From positions 1-58,740 of the forward strand of contig NZ_MDDR01000023.1 of assembly GCF_001870435.1 (NCBI RefSeq): a DNA stretch of 58,740 nt. The letters are read 5' to 3'. The notes under the pieces are model-generated. The model did not search any database. It saw only the letters and a program-made list of their open reading frames with translations, and had not been told where the DNA came from. Position numbers and translations under genes: made by a program. Positions 46,776 to 56,455 of this stretch are shown piece after piece; the first letter of the stretch is position 1; every line of letters starts with the position of its first letter. The stretch is from Pseudomonas costantinii. GTDB taxonomy: Bacteria; Pseudomonadota; Gammaproteobacteria; Pseudomonadales; Pseudomonadaceae.

Positions 46776-48209
46776 TTACAGACCACCCATCAGCAGGTAC
46801 TTGATCTCCAGATAGTCATCCAGGCCGTACTTGGAGCCTTCACGGCCCAGGCCTGATTCCTTGATACCGCCAAACGGCGCGACTTCGGTGGAGATAATTC
46901 CTTCGTTGATGCCGACCATGCCGGCTTCCAGGCCTTCGGCCATACGCCATACGCGGCCGATATCGCGGCTGTAGAAGTACGCCGACAAACCGAACGGCGT
47001 GTCATTGGCGCGTTGCAATACCTCTGCCTCATCACTGAAGCGGAAACACGCCGCCACCGGGCCGAAGGTTTCTTCTTGCGCAATCAACATGTCGCCGTGG
47101 GCTTCGGTGAGGATGGTCGGTTCAAAGAACGTCCCGCCCAAGGCATGACGACGGCCGCCGCAGAGCAACTTGGCGCCCTTCTCCAAGGCATCACCCACAT
47201 GCGCTTCGACCTTGGCCAACGCCGCTGCGTTGATCAACGGGCCCTGTTCGGTTTCGCCGTCCAGGGCGCTGCCGACGCGCATCGCGCTGACCGCTTCGGC
47301 CAGCTTGCGGGTGAAGGCGTCGTACACACCGTCCTGGATGAAGAAGCGGTTGACGCACACGCAGGTTTGCCCGGTGTTGCGGAACTTGGACGCCATCGCG
47401 CCCTTGACGGCGGCGTCCAGATCGGCATCGTCGAACACGATAAACGGCGCGTTGCCGCCCAGTTCCAGGGAGACTTTTTTCAGGGTGTCTGCCGCCTGGC
47501 GCATCAGCAATTTGCCGGTGCGCGTGGAGCCGGTGAACGACAGCTTGCGCACCACGCTGGAGGCTTGCAGGGCACCGCCGATGGCCACGGCATCGCCGGA
47601 GACAATGTTGAACACACCGGCCGGGATACCCGCCTGCTCGGCCAGTACTGCCAGGGCAAACGCCGACAACGGCGTCTCTTCCGACGGTTTGAGGATCATG
47701 GTGCAACCTGCCGCCAACGCCGGACCGACCTTGCGGGTGACCATGGCCAGGGGGAAGTTCCACGGGGTGATCGCGGCGACCACGCCGATGGCTTCCTTCA
47801 CGACAATGATCCGCGCATCCGCCTTGTGGCTCGGAATCACGTCGCCGTAGGCGCGCTTGGCTTCTTCACCGAACCATTCCAGAAAGCTCGCGGCGTAGAC
47901 CACTTCGCCCATGGCTTCGGCCAGGGGCTTGCCTTGTTCCAGGCTGAGCAGTTGCGCCAGGTCCTTTTGGTTGCTGAGCATCAACTCGCTCCAGCGCTTG
48001 AGGCGCTGGCTGCGCTCCTTGGCCGTGAGCTTGCGCCAGGCCGGCAAGGCGCGGTTGGCGGCGTCGATGGCCAGGTCTGTTTCTTCGGCGGCGGCACGTT
48101 GGACATCAACGATCAGCGCGCCATTGGCCGGGTTGACCACCGGGTAAGTCGGGCCACCGCTGGACCATTGGCCATCGATGTAATTACCAGTGCGAATCAG
48201 CGGGTTCAT
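46776..48209 (-). CDS. NAD(P)-dependent aldehyde dehydrogenase, succinate-semialdehyde dehydrogenase type
   Basis: 477 residues, GabD-like. Visible are PWNFPLAM (coenzyme pocket), FTGSTRTGK (nucleotide binding), the catalytic Glu in LELGGNAP and the catalytic Cys in NTGQTCVCVNRF; the last is typical of succinate-semialdehyde dehydrogenases. The start overlaps the aldo/keto reductase stop by ATGA, so both are tightly coupled. In this operon the aldehyde may differ from succinate semialdehyde. Confidence 0.9.
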   Translation of the reverse strand: MNPLIRTGNYIDGQWSSGGPTYPVVNPANGALIVDVQRAAAEETDLAIDAANRALPAWRKLTAKERSQRLKRWSELMLSNQKDLAQLLSLEQGKPLAEAMGEVVYAASFLEWFGEEAKRAYGDVIPSHKADARIIVVKEAIGVVAAITPWNFPLAMVTRKVGPALAAGCTMILKPSEETPLSAFALAVLAEQAGIPAGVFNIVSGDAVAIGGALQASSVVRKLSFTGSTRTGKLLMRQAADTLKKVSLELGGNAPFIVFDDADLDAAVKGAMASKFRNTGQTCVCVNRFFIQDGVYDAFTRKLAEAVSAMRVGSALDGETEQGPLINAAALAKVEAHVGDALEKGAKLLCGGRRHALGGTFFEPTILTEAHGDMLIAQEETFGPVAACFRFSDEAEVLQRANDTPFGLSAYFYSRDIGRVWRMAEGLEAGMVGINEGIISTEVAPFGGIKESGLGREGSKYGLDDYLEIKYLLMGGL

Positions 48210-49240
48210 GCCACGGCCTCAATCAGGTTGAAACGGTCCTGGCCCGGACGGGCCTCACGCAGGATGCGCTTGCCGGCGGTGTAGTCGTTGATCACATCGC
48301 ACGGGGTGTAATTGCGTTCCAGCTCGTGCAGCTCTTCGGCATCCAATTGGGTGTCCAAGGCTGCCAAGGCGCTGTCGAACTGCGCGGTGGTGTCGGCGCC
48401 CACCAGCATCACGTCGACGCCAGGGTGATTGGCGACCCAAGCCTGAGCGATCTGCGCATTCGATACACCACGGGCACGCGCCACGCGTTGTACCGAATGG
48501 GCGATATCGAACGACGCCTGGTCGCTGTACATCTGCTGGGTAAAGAAGTCGGTTTGGTTACGGGTCGACTGCACTTCGCCGGTGAGCAAACCACGCGCCA
48601 GCGGGCTGAACACCGAGACGCCCAAGCCCTGGTTGCGGCAGAACGGGATCATCTCGCGCTCTTCTTCACGGTAGGCGCAGTTCAGTTGCAGCTGCATATT
48701 GATCGGCTTGACCCAGCCATTACGCTCGCAAGCCATGAGGATTTTCGCCAGTTGGCCGGTGAGCATGGTCGACACGCCGATGTAGCGCGCCTTGCCGGAA
48801 CGTACGATGTCGTTCATGGCGCTCATGGTTTCTTCGACAGGGGTGTTCACATCAAAGTAATGCAGCATGAACACGTCGACGTAATCCATGCCGAGGCGGC
48901 TGAGGGAGGCGTCGATGCTGTCCATGATGTGCTTGCGCGAGTGGCCGCTGGCATTGATGCCGCTGCGGGTGCCGTAGCCGACCTTGGTGGTAACCACGAT
49001 GTCTTCACGCCGCGCCACGCGCTTGAGGATGCGCCCTACCACTTCTTCGCCGACACCCGCCGAATAGAAGTCGGCCAGGTCGATGAAGTTGACGCCGTTG
49101 TCCAGGGCGTGGGCGACGATCGGCTCGCTTTGTTTTTCGTCGAAGATCCACGGTTTCCAGTCCGGGGTGCCCATGTTCATGGTGCCCAGGCACAGACGCG
49201 ATACTTGCAGGCCGGAGTTGCCCAAACGAATGTATTGCAT
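48206..49240 (-). CDS. Aldo/keto reductase
   Basis: 344 residues; GAGGAG before the ATG at 49240. The (beta/alpha)8 family tetrad is visible as Asp and Tyr in FIDLADFYSAG, Lys in VVTTKVGYG and His in VFMLHYFD. The C-terminal NADPH region is ...VMLVGADTTAQFDSAL. It is preceded by the Fae homologue (10 bases) and overlaps the aldehyde dehydrogenase gene. It may reduce or oxidise a carbonyl/hydroxyl intermediate of the pathway served by the operon. Confidence 0.9.
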   Translation of the reverse strand: MQYIRLGNSGLQVSRLCLGTMNMGTPDWKPWIFDEKQSEPIVAHALDNGVNFIDLADFYSAGVGEEVVGRILKRVARREDIVVTTKVGYGTRSGINASGHSRKHIMDSIDASLSRLGMDYVDVFMLHYFDVNTPVEETMSAMNDIVRSGKARYIGVSTMLTGQLAKILMACERNGWVKPINMQLQLNCAYREEEREMIPFCRNQGLGVSVFSPLARGLLTGEVQSTRNQTDFFTQQMYSDQASFDIAHSVQRVARARGVSNAQIAQAWVANHPGVDVMLVGADTTAQFDSALAALDTQLDAEELHELERNYTPCDVINDYTAGKRILREARPGQDRFNLIEAVA

Positions 49241-49250
49241 GGGAATCTCC

Positions 49251-49763
49251 TCAGGCCTTTGGCGTGTAGAAAGGGTTGCTGATGTGGTTGACCACATCGG
49301 CCAACTGCGCGGTGTACGGCGTGCCGGTCAGGGCGGCGCGGATCGCGGTTCGGCAAGCGTTGTAGTTGTTCAGGTAAACCGCGTCGAGGTCATCGCAGCC
49401 CGGGTTGACCCAGTTCGCGGTGACGATGGCCCACTCGTCCTCGGCTTCCGGCGGCAAGGTGCCATCCAGCAAGGCTTCGAGGACCGCCTTGGCGATCCCG
49501 GCCTGGGACGCGCCCCAGGTGGCATTGCCGTGCAGGTCGCTGCTGATTTCAGCTTTGTTGACGTAGAGGGTCATGGGTTTGACCGGGATGTTCGGCTGGG
49601 CGATCACCATGAATGGGCAATGGCCCTGGCTTGGGGATGCGAGACTATTGGCAAAGGCCTGGCCGGCCGGGCCATTACGTGGGCCGATGAGGATGTTGAT
49701 ATGGGCAGCATTGACGCCTGGGCCTTCGAAGCCTTCGCCGATGTACAGATCAAGTGCTTTCAT
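49251..49763 (-). CDS. Formaldehyde-activating enzyme (Fae) homologue
   Basis: 170 residues, the length of methylotroph Fae, which condenses formaldehyde with tetrahydromethanopterin. Recognisable are an AHINILIGPRN start (H21, matching the active-site His17 of Methylobacterium Fae) and the IAQPNIPVKPMTLYVNKAEI segment. No other H4MPT-pathway gene is seen here and Pseudomonas normally oxidises formaldehyde through glutathione. It may therefore act on another small aldehyde or serve as a scavenger. First gene of the operon; its ribosome binding site is weak. Confidence 0.85.
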   Translation of the reverse strand: MKALDLYIGEGFEGPGVNAAHINILIGPRNGPAGQAFANSLASPSQGHCPFMVIAQPNIPVKPMTLYVNKAEISSDLHGNATWGASQAGIAKAVLEALLDGTLPPEAEDEWAIVTANWVNPGCDDLDAVYLNNYNACRTAIRAALTGTPYTAQLADVVNHISNPFYTPKA

Positions 49764-49879
49764 TTTCGCAAACGCTCGTTGTTGTTATGGGGAGCTTGTC
49801 TGCGAATTTTTAGCACTGGACTTCGAAGCGGCCGTAACCATTAAAAGTCATGGGGCTGTGAGTTTTTCTCATGGCCCCG

Positions 49880-50347
49880 TTACAGGTCGAGTTCCATCTT
49901 AATGATCTCGATGGAAACCGGGCTGTTGCCACGGCTGAACGTACCCTCGCCGACCTTGCGAAAGCCGAAAGCGGCATAGAATTTTTCGGCGGTGAGGGTC
50001 GCTTCCAGGTAAGCCTTGGCGTGGCCGGCGGTTTTGATGCGCTGTAACGCTTCGTTCAGCAAACGCGCACCAATGCCCTGCCCGGCTGCATCACCGCGGA
50101 TAAATAGTTTGCTGACTTCATGTCCATCGATTTCGATGAAACCTTGCAACCTATCGGTGTGCGCCAGCCACAGATTACCGGCAGTGATGGCCTCACGGTA
50201 AGTCTCGGGCGAACGGCCGTCGAGCCACATGGCAATCTGTTCGGGGCTGTAGTCGTCATTACAGAGGTTTTCGACGGAATTTTTATGCACTTCAAAGATG
50301 CTTTCAGCGTCTTTGAGCGTGGCTGGACGGATCAGTATTTTTTTCAT
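49880..50347 (-). CDS. GNAT-family N-acetyltransferase
   Basis: 155 residues with AAGGGA upstream. The acetyl-CoA binding motif is seen as LFIRGDAAGQGIGARLLNEAL, followed by a LEATLTAEKFYAAFGFRKVGE segment typical of GNAT motif B. Single-domain, cytoplasmic. The in-frame extension to 50479 would cover the divergent nrdB promoter and is rejected. Substrate unknown. Confidence 0.9.
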   Translation of the reverse strand: MKKILIRPATLKDAESIFEVHKNSVENLCNDDYSPEQIAMWLDGRSPETYREAITAGNLWLAHTDRLQGFIEIDGHEVSKLFIRGDAAGQGIGARLLNEALQRIKTAGHAKAYLEATLTAEKFYAAFGFRKVGEGTFSRGNSPVSIEIIKMELDL

Positions 50348-50436
50348 TCCCTTGAGTTTCCATGTGCAATCAATGAACTCAAGCTTTATAGCCGACTGGG
50401 CGTCTGGCAGCGACCCAAGACCGCACATCGTGTGCG

Positions 50437-50499
50437 TTGACCTACTGTGCCACACACCATATAGTGTGCCCACAAACAAAACAGACCACTACATAGTGT
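50437..50499 (+). promoter_or_regulatory. nrdB promoter with two NrdR boxes
   Basis: TTGACC (-35, 50437-50442), 17-base spacer, TATAGT (-10, 50460-50465). The -10 lies inside a good NrdR box, ACACACCATATAGTGT (50452-50467). A second, weaker box, GACCACTACATAGTGT, is at 50484-50499, 32 bases (three helical turns) away, the spacing typical of paired NrdR sites. NrdR bound here would block transcription. Confidence 0.75.
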
Positions 50500-50618
50500 G
50501 CAGTATCGGTTTTTTCCGACCACACTATCCGCAGTATTTCAATGCCTAGTAGCCTGCAAACCGCATATTTTTGGACGGGCTCACATGCCGTCAGAACAGA
50601 CCAGGAAGGAGTATTTCA

Positions 50619-51869
50619 ATGTTGAGTTGGGATGAAGTCGACAACGAAGACACCGGTGCAGCGGTGATCAAAGGCGCCAACGCCGGCCACGCCACCGAAG
50701 CCAACATGGACCGCCTCGACGGTGCCGGTGCTGCCGCCGCACTGGAAGCGCGTCACGTGACCGCCAACGACTCCGCCGCGATTATCCGCGCCAAGGCCGC
50801 TCTCGATAGCCTGGATGTCGCCGAAGGCCTCGCCGAACTCGAAGGCGCCTCCGCCCGTGTCGCCGTTGACGAAAAGCGCATGATCAACTGCCGCGCCGAC
50901 CTCAACCAACTCGTGCCCTTCAAGTACGACTGGGCCTGGCAAAAGTACCTCGACGGCTGCGCCAACCACTGGATGCCGCAAGAGGTCAACATGACCGCCG
51001 ACATCGCCCTGTGGAAAAACCCCGAAGGCCTGACCGACGACGAACGCCGCATCGTCATGCGCAACCTCGGCTTCTTCTCCACCGCCGACTCCCTGGTGGC
51101 CAACAACCTGGTCCTGGCCGTGTACCGCCTGATCACCAACCCGGAGTGCCGCCAGTACATCCTGCGCCAGGCCTTCGAAGAAGCGATCCACACCCACGCT
51201 TACCAATACTGCATCGAATCGCTGGCCATGGATGAAGGCGAGATCTTCAACATGTACCACGAGATTCCATCGGTCGCCAAAAAGGCCGCCTGGGGCCTCA
51301 AGTACACCCGCTCGATCTCCGATCCGAAGTTCGAAACCGGCACCGTCGACACCGACAAAGAACTGCTGCGCAACCTCGTCGCTTACTACTGCGTCCTGGA
51401 AGGCATCTTCTTCTACTGCGGCTTCACCCAGATCCTGTCCATGGGCCGTCGCAACAAAATGACCGGCGTGGCCGAACAGTTCCAGTACATCCTGCGCGAC
51501 GAGTCGATGCACCTGAACTTCGGTATCGATGTGATCAACCAGATCAAAATCGAAAACCCGCACTTGTGGGATGCCGAGATGAAGGAAGAAGCGACCCAGA
51601 TGATTTTGCAGGGGACGCAGCTGGAGATTGAATACGCTCGCGATACCATGCCGCGTGGGGTGTTGGGGATGAATGCGGCGATGATGGAGGATTATCTGAA
51701 GTTCATCGCTAACCGTCGCCTGTCGCAGATTGGTTTGAAAGAAGAGTATCCGGGGACAACGAATCCGTTTCCTTGGATGAGCGAGATTATGGACTTGAAG
51801 AAAGAGAAGAACTTCTTCGAAACCCGTGTGATCGAGTACCAAACTGGCGGCGCGCTGAGCTGGGACTAA
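50619..51869 (+). CDS. nrdB: Class Ia ribonucleotide reductase, beta subunit
   Basis: 416 residues. A less conserved, Ala-rich N-terminal extension of about 80 residues precedes the ferritin-like domain. Iron ligands and radical-site motifs are visible in [29 protein letters not shown] and [10 protein letters not shown]. The C-terminal tail that binds the alpha subunit is [14 protein letters not shown] precedes the ATG. nrdA is not adjacent in this window; the gene has its own NrdR-box promoter. A hairpin follows (51891-51914). Confidence 0.95.
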   Translation: MLSWDEVDNEDTGAAVIKGANAGHATEANMDRLDGAGAAAALEARHVTANDSAAIIRAKAALDSLDVAEGLAELEGASARVAVDEKRMINCRADLNQLVPFKYDWAWQKYLDGCANHWMPQEVNMTADIALWKNPEGLTDDERRIVMRNLGFFSTADSLVANNLVLAVYRLITNPECRQYILRQAFEEAIHTHAYQYCIESLAMDEGEIFNMYHEIPSVAKKAAWGLKYTRSISDPKFETGTVDTDKELLRNLVAYYCVLEGIFFYCGFTQILSMGRRNKMTGVAEQFQYILRDESMHLNFGIDVINQIKIENPHLWDAEMKEEATQMILQGTQLEIEYARDTMPRGVLGMNAAMMEDYLKFIANRRLSQIGLKEEYPGTTNPFPWMSEIMDLKKEKNFFETRVIEYQTGGALSWD

Positions 51870-51890
51870 TCAACGACACAGATCCAAAAA

Positions 51891-51914
51891 TGTGGGAGCA
51901 CGCCTGCTCCCACA
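51891..51914 (+). terminator. REP-type hairpin after nrdB
   Basis: TGTGGGAGCA-CGCC-TGCTCCCACA, a perfect 10-bp stem 21 bases after the nrdB stop, no strong U-tract. Confidence 0.7.
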
Positions 51915-51956
51915 TGGGGTCTGCGGTGTTCTCTAGATTTTGCAAGCAAGCCATTT

Positions 51957-52445
51957 ATGCCCAACCAAACCATCAAGACGCCCTGCGTCGGTCTGTGCTC
52001 CACCGTTTACGGGGACCTGGTCTGCCGGGGCTGCAAGCGTTATCACCATGAAGTGATCCAGTGGAACGGCTACAACGCCGAGGAAAAACAGGCGGTGTGG
52101 TTGCGTCTGGAACAATTGCTGGTACAGGTGATGACCAGCAAGTTGGAGGTGTTTGATGCGCACCTGCTGCGCCTGCAACTTGAAAATCGCAAGATTCGTT
52201 TTATGCCGCACCAGTCGCCGTATTGCTGGGCGTACCAGTTGATTGCCCGGGGCGCGAGGGTGATCTCCAAGCTGGATGCGTATGGGCTGGCGTTGTTGCC
52301 GGAGTTTCGTGAGCGCAGCCTTGCGGATCTGCGGGATGCGATCGACCGAGAGTTCTTTCTATTGTCCGAGGCACATTACGAGCGGTATATCGCGCCGGGG
52401 TTTCTGCGCGAGACGTTTGGAGCTGCATTGATAGCTACTCTCTGA
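51957..52445 (+). CDS. DUF1289 domain protein
   Basis: 162 residues. The N-terminal CVGLCSTVYGDLVCRGCKR holds the four-cysteine motif of DUF1289, which probably binds a metal. The C-terminal part is helical and not assigned. The ribosome binding site is poor. Its biological role is unknown. Confidence 0.85.
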   Translation: MPNQTIKTPCVGLCSTVYGDLVCRGCKRYHHEVIQWNGYNAEEKQAVWLRLEQLLVQVMTSKLEVFDAHLLRLQLENRKIRFMPHQSPYCWAYQLIARGARVISKLDAYGLALLPEFRERSLADLRDAIDREFFLLSEAHYERYIAPGFLRETFGAALIATL

Positions 52446-52460
52446 AGATCACCACAAAAC

Positions 52461-52496
52461 CCATGTGGGAGCGGGCTTGCTCGCTCCCACATGTGG
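52461..52496. terminator. REP-type hairpin between convergent genes
   Basis: CCATGTGGGAGCG and CGCTCCCACATGTGG arms around GGCTTGCT, between the DUF1289 and aceE-type genes; may serve both. Confidence 0.75.
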
Positions 52497-52507
52497 ATTT
52501 GTGGCAG

Positions 52508-55186
52508 TCAGGAAGTCCAGGACGGATCGCGCTCGGCCTGCAAGCCATAACGCTCAATCGCCTGCTGACACACCTCCCGCCCCAGACTCCCCTGCTCCAC
52601 CAATGCCGTCAGCGCAGCCAGCACAAGGTGATGGCGATCCACCTCAAAGAAATCACGCAACGCCGCCCGGGTATCGCTGCGGCCAAACCCATCAGTGCCC
52701 AGCACGGTGTAGCTGGAATCCAGATACGAACCAATCATCTGCGGAACTGCCCGTACATAGTCGGATACTGCAATCACTGGCGAACCTTGGGGCAGGCATG
52801 AATTCACATGACTCACCCGTGCAGCCTCCTGCGGGTGCAGCCGATTCCAGCGCTCCACCTCCCGAGCATCCCGCGCCAGCTCGCTGAAACTGGTGACGCT
52901 GAACACTTCGCTCGCGACCTGCCAATCCTCTGCCAGCAATTGCGCCGCAGCCTGGGCTTCACGCACCAACGTCCCGGAACCGAGCAAACGCACCTTGGCG
53001 TCGCATGCCCCTTGCAGGCGATACATACCCTTGATGATCGCCGCTTCAACGCCTTGCAGCAGGGTCGGCTGTGGGTAATTTTCGTTCATCAGGGTGACGT
53101 AGTAGAACTCATCGACATCCTGTTCGAGCATTTGGCGCATGCCGTGGTCGAGGATCACCGCGAATTCCCCGGCAAACGCTGGATCGTAAGCCCGGCAATT
53201 GGGCACGGTGGCAGCGGTCAGGTGGCTGCTGCCGTCCTGGTGCTGCAAACCTTCGCCGCCCAACGTCGTGCGGCCAGCGGTGGCCCCCAACAAGAAGCCA
53301 CGGGCGCGTTGGTCGGCGGCGGCCCAGATCAAGTCGCCGACACGCTGAAAGCCGAACATCGAGTAATAGATGTAGAACGGCAGCATGCGCAGGCCATGTA
53401 CCGAATAGCTGGTAGCCGCCGCGACCCAGGAGCTGATGGCGCTGGCTTCGCTGATGCCCTCCTCCAGAATCTGCCCGTCGGTGGCTTCGCGGTAGCTGAG
53501 GATCGAGCCGATGTCTTCCGGCTCATAACGCTGACCGACGCTGGAATAGATGCCAATCTGCTTGAACAGGTTGGCCATGCCGAAGGTACGCGCCTCATCC
53601 GCCACGATGGGCACGATACGCGGGCCAAGGCCCTTGTCCTTGAGCAGGTTGGTGAGCATGCGCACAAAGGCCATGGTGGTGGACATTTCCTTGCCTTCGG
53701 CTGCCGTGGCGAAACCCGCGTAACCCGCTACCGGCGGCACGCTGACCGATGCTGCAACCTGACTGCGACCGGGCACATAACCGCCCAGCGCGTTACGCCG
53801 TTGATGCAGGTAGCGCAATTCAAGGCTGTCATCCGCCGGTTTGAAGAAGCTCAACGACTCGGTCTGCTCATCCGTCAGCGGCAACTGGAAGCGATTGCGG
53901 AAGGCGATCAGTGCCTCGCGATCGAGTTTCTTCTGCTGGTGGGTGGTCATCTTGCCCTGCCCGGCCTCGCCCATGCCGAAGCCCTTTTTGGTCTGGGCCA
54001 GGATCACCGTGGGCCTGCCTTTGACCCGCTGCGCTGCATGGTAGGCGGCGTGAATCTTGACCATGTCGTGGCCACCGCGCTTGAGGCGGTCGATCTGTTC
54101 ATCGCTCATGCCATCAACCAACTTGGCCAGGGCTTCGCTCTGGCCGAAAAAGTGCTCGCGGTTATAGGCGCCGTCCTTGGCGGCGAAAGTCTGGAATTGC
54201 CCGTCGACGGTGTTCGATAGCGTGTTGACCAACGAGCCATCGGCGTCCTTGGCCAGCAAGGCATCCCAGTCCGAACCCCACACCAGCTTGATCACGTTCC
54301 AGCCGGCACCGGCGAACAACGCTTCCAGTTCATCGATGATTCGCCCATTGCCGCGCACCGGGCCGTCGAGGCGTTGCAGGTTGCAGTTGACTACCCAGGT
54401 CAGGTTGTCCAGGCCTTCGCGAGCAGCCAGGGTCAGGGCCGACATGCTTTCCGGTTCGTCCATTTCGCCATCGCCGAATACGCCCCAGACGTGGCGGTCG
54501 GTGGTGTCCTGCAAGCCCCGATGCTGCAGATAGCGCATAAAGCGCGCCTGGAAAATCGAGCTGATGGGACCAATGCCCATGGAACCGGTGGGGAACTGCC
54601 AGAAGTCCGGCATCAACCAAGGATGGGGGTAACTGGAAAGCCCGCGCGCGCCTACCTTGGGCCCACCGATTTCCTGGCGATAATGAGCCAGGTCTTGCTC
54701 AGTGAGGCGCCCTTCAAGAAAGGCACGGGCGTAGATACCGGGAGCGGAATGCGGTTGGTAAAACACCAGGTCGCCGCCAAAGCCTGCATTACGTGCCCGG
54801 AAAAAGTGGTTGAAGCCCACCTCGAATAAATCCGCCGCACTGGCGTAACTGGCGATATGTCCACCCAGTTCGCCATACGCCTGGTTGGCGCGCACCACCA
54901 TGGCCAAGGCGTTCCAGCGCACCAGCGAGGCCAGGCGCTCCTCGGTGGCGAGGTCGCCGGGAAAGGCCGGCTGCTGCTCGACGCTGATGCTATTGATGTA
55001 GGCCGTGCCGTGACGCGGTTTCCAGTCGATGTGCGGGGCGCTGCCTTCACGGGCCAACAGGTCGAGAATCTGCCGCGCCCGCGCAGGCCCGGCGTTGGCC
55101 ACCAGCGAGGCCAGGGCGTCGCGCCATTCGTCCAGCTCTGCCTGATCCAAGGCTGTGTGATTCACTGCACTCGCGAAACCGTTCAT
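52508..55186 (-). CDS. Homodimeric pyruvate dehydrogenase-type E1 (AceE family), solitary
   Basis: 892 residues, full length for AceE. The thiamine diphosphate motif is GDGEMDEPESMSAL...NCNLQRLDGPV, and the transketolase-like central domain and C-terminal domain are complete. The ATG at 55186 with GGAGG is preferred over a GTG two codons earlier. No aceF or lpd gene is adjacent, although the true aceE of Pseudomonas normally neighbours aceF. It may be a second E1 with another 2-oxo acid as substrate, comparable to P. putida mdeB, which lies beside methionine gamma-lyase. Substrate unproven. Confidence 0.88.
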   Translation of the reverse strand: MNGFASAVNHTALDQAELDEWRDALASLVANAGPARARQILDLLAREGSAPHIDWKPRHGTAYINSISVEQQPAFPGDLATEERLASLVRWNALAMVVRANQAYGELGGHIASYASAADLFEVGFNHFFRARNAGFGGDLVFYQPHSAPGIYARAFLEGRLTEQDLAHYRQEIGGPKVGARGLSSYPHPWLMPDFWQFPTGSMGIGPISSIFQARFMRYLQHRGLQDTTDRHVWGVFGDGEMDEPESMSALTLAAREGLDNLTWVVNCNLQRLDGPVRGNGRIIDELEALFAGAGWNVIKLVWGSDWDALLAKDADGSLVNTLSNTVDGQFQTFAAKDGAYNREHFFGQSEALAKLVDGMSDEQIDRLKRGGHDMVKIHAAYHAAQRVKGRPTVILAQTKKGFGMGEAGQGKMTTHQQKKLDREALIAFRNRFQLPLTDEQTESLSFFKPADDSLELRYLHQRRNALGGYVPGRSQVAASVSVPPVAGYAGFATAAEGKEMSTTMAFVRMLTNLLKDKGLGPRIVPIVADEARTFGMANLFKQIGIYSSVGQRYEPEDIGSILSYREATDGQILEEGISEASAISSWVAAATSYSVHGLRMLPFYIYYSMFGFQRVGDLIWAAADQRARGFLLGATAGRTTLGGEGLQHQDGSSHLTAATVPNCRAYDPAFAGEFAVILDHGMRQMLEQDVDEFYYVTLMNENYPQPTLLQGVEAAIIKGMYRLQGACDAKVRLLGSGTLVREAQAAAQLLAEDWQVASEVFSVTSFSELARDAREVERWNRLHPQEAARVSHVNSCLPQGSPVIAVSDYVRAVPQMIGSYLDSSYTVLGTDGFGRSDTRAALRDFFEVDRHHLVLAALTALVEQGSLGREVCQQAIERYGLQAERDPSWTS

Positions 55187-55378
55187 GGGCACCTCCGGGC
55201 TTTTTTTCCAGTTTATGTCGCTGCCAAAGGATTTTTTGCCTGTTATCAGGTGTACGTTTCAGCATTTTGAGCATGAATCACTGCCAATCCGTATTTCTCC
55301 AGCACGTTGTGCTCAAGCCCCCCCGAAAGCTCACAACTGTGTTTAAAATGCCGCCCGCTCAATGACCGACGCTAAACG

Positions 55379-56305
55379 ATGAACCCAGACGCACTCGCTA
55401 CCCTGCACGCTCACTTGCTCACCGCGCTGGCCAGCCCTCCGGCTGAAACCCGCCGCCTGTTCCACGGCCGTGGCCGCTGCTGGCCGGGCCTGGAGCAATT
55501 GACGGTGGACTGGTTGCAAGGCGTGGTACTGGTTTCGTTGTTCAAGGAACCCGAGGCCGCGCAACTGGAAGCCTTGAAGCAACTGCTGCTACAGATCGAA
55601 TGGGCTGGGTTCGGCGCGCATACGCTCGCCCTGCAACACCGCTACCTGCCGCAAAGCACCACCGAATGGCTGGTGGGTGAGGCCATCGACGAGCTGACCA
55701 TTACCGAAGGCGGTCTGCGCTACCTGATCGACCTGGGTAAGAAACAGAATAGCGGGCTGTTCCTCGACATGCGCTACGGCCGCAACTGGGTAGGCGAACA
55801 GGCCAAGGGCCTGCGGGTGCTGAACCTGTTTGCCTACACCTGCGGTTTCTCTGTGGCGGCCATCGAGGGCGGCGCCGAGCATGTGGTGAACCTGGACATG
55901 GCGCGCGGCGCCCTGAGCCGTGGCCGCGACAACCATCGCCTGAATGGTCATGACCTGAGCAAAGTCACTTTTCTGGGCCACGACCTGTTCAAGTCCTGGG
56001 CCAAAGTCACCAACAGCGGCCCCTATGACTTGGTCATCATCGACCCGCCGTCCTTCCAGAAAGGCAGTTTCCTGCTGACCAAGGACTACCAGCGTGTACT
56101 GCGTCGCCTGCCGGACTTGCTCACGCCGCAGGGCAGCGTATTGGCGTGCATGAACGACCCGGCGTTCGGCGAAGGCTTCCTGATCGACGGCGTAACCCGC
56201 GAGGCACCGGGCCTGCGCTTTGTCGAGCGATTGGAAAACCCACCGGAATTTCCCGATATCGACCCACAGAGTGGGTTAAAGGCACTGGTGTTCCGTCAGG
56301 GCTGA
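55379..56305 (+). CDS. Class I SAM-dependent methyltransferase, RlmI/RlmK-like
   Basis: 308 residues. A short N-terminal domain precedes a Rossmann-like methyltransferase domain with motif I VLNLFAYTCGFSVAA and motif IV IIDPPSFQKG, which is typical of the RlmI/RlmL-type 5-methylcytosine or 2-methylguanine rRNA methyltransferases. The PUA domain of RlmI appears to be missing. rRNA or another nucleic acid is the probable substrate. Confidence 0.8.
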   Translation: MNPDALATLHAHLLTALASPPAETRRLFHGRGRCWPGLEQLTVDWLQGVVLVSLFKEPEAAQLEALKQLLLQIEWAGFGAHTLALQHRYLPQSTTEWLVGEAIDELTITEGGLRYLIDLGKKQNSGLFLDMRYGRNWVGEQAKGLRVLNLFAYTCGFSVAAIEGGAEHVVNLDMARGALSRGRDNHRLNGHDLSKVTFLGHDLFKSWAKVTNSGPYDLVIIDPPSFQKGSFLLTKDYQRVLRRLPDLLTPQGSVLACMNDPAFGEGFLIDGVTREAPGLRFVERLENPPEFPDIDPQSGLKALVFRQG

Positions 56306-56455
56306 TGCCGAAACGTCCTACGCTTGCTACGCTAAGTGATACACCGGGGTGGTGAACCTTATGACCCCCTTCCCGGTCGATACCTGCATTCCCCCGGCCA
56401 GACTCGACGGCGTTACGTTGTCGGCTGCCCTGTTTCACCTTTTGGAGAGCCGCCC

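Noticed and set aside
55187..55192. GTG start for the AceE-type gene
   Set aside because: It would overlap its own GGAGG; the ATG two codons later has proper spacing.
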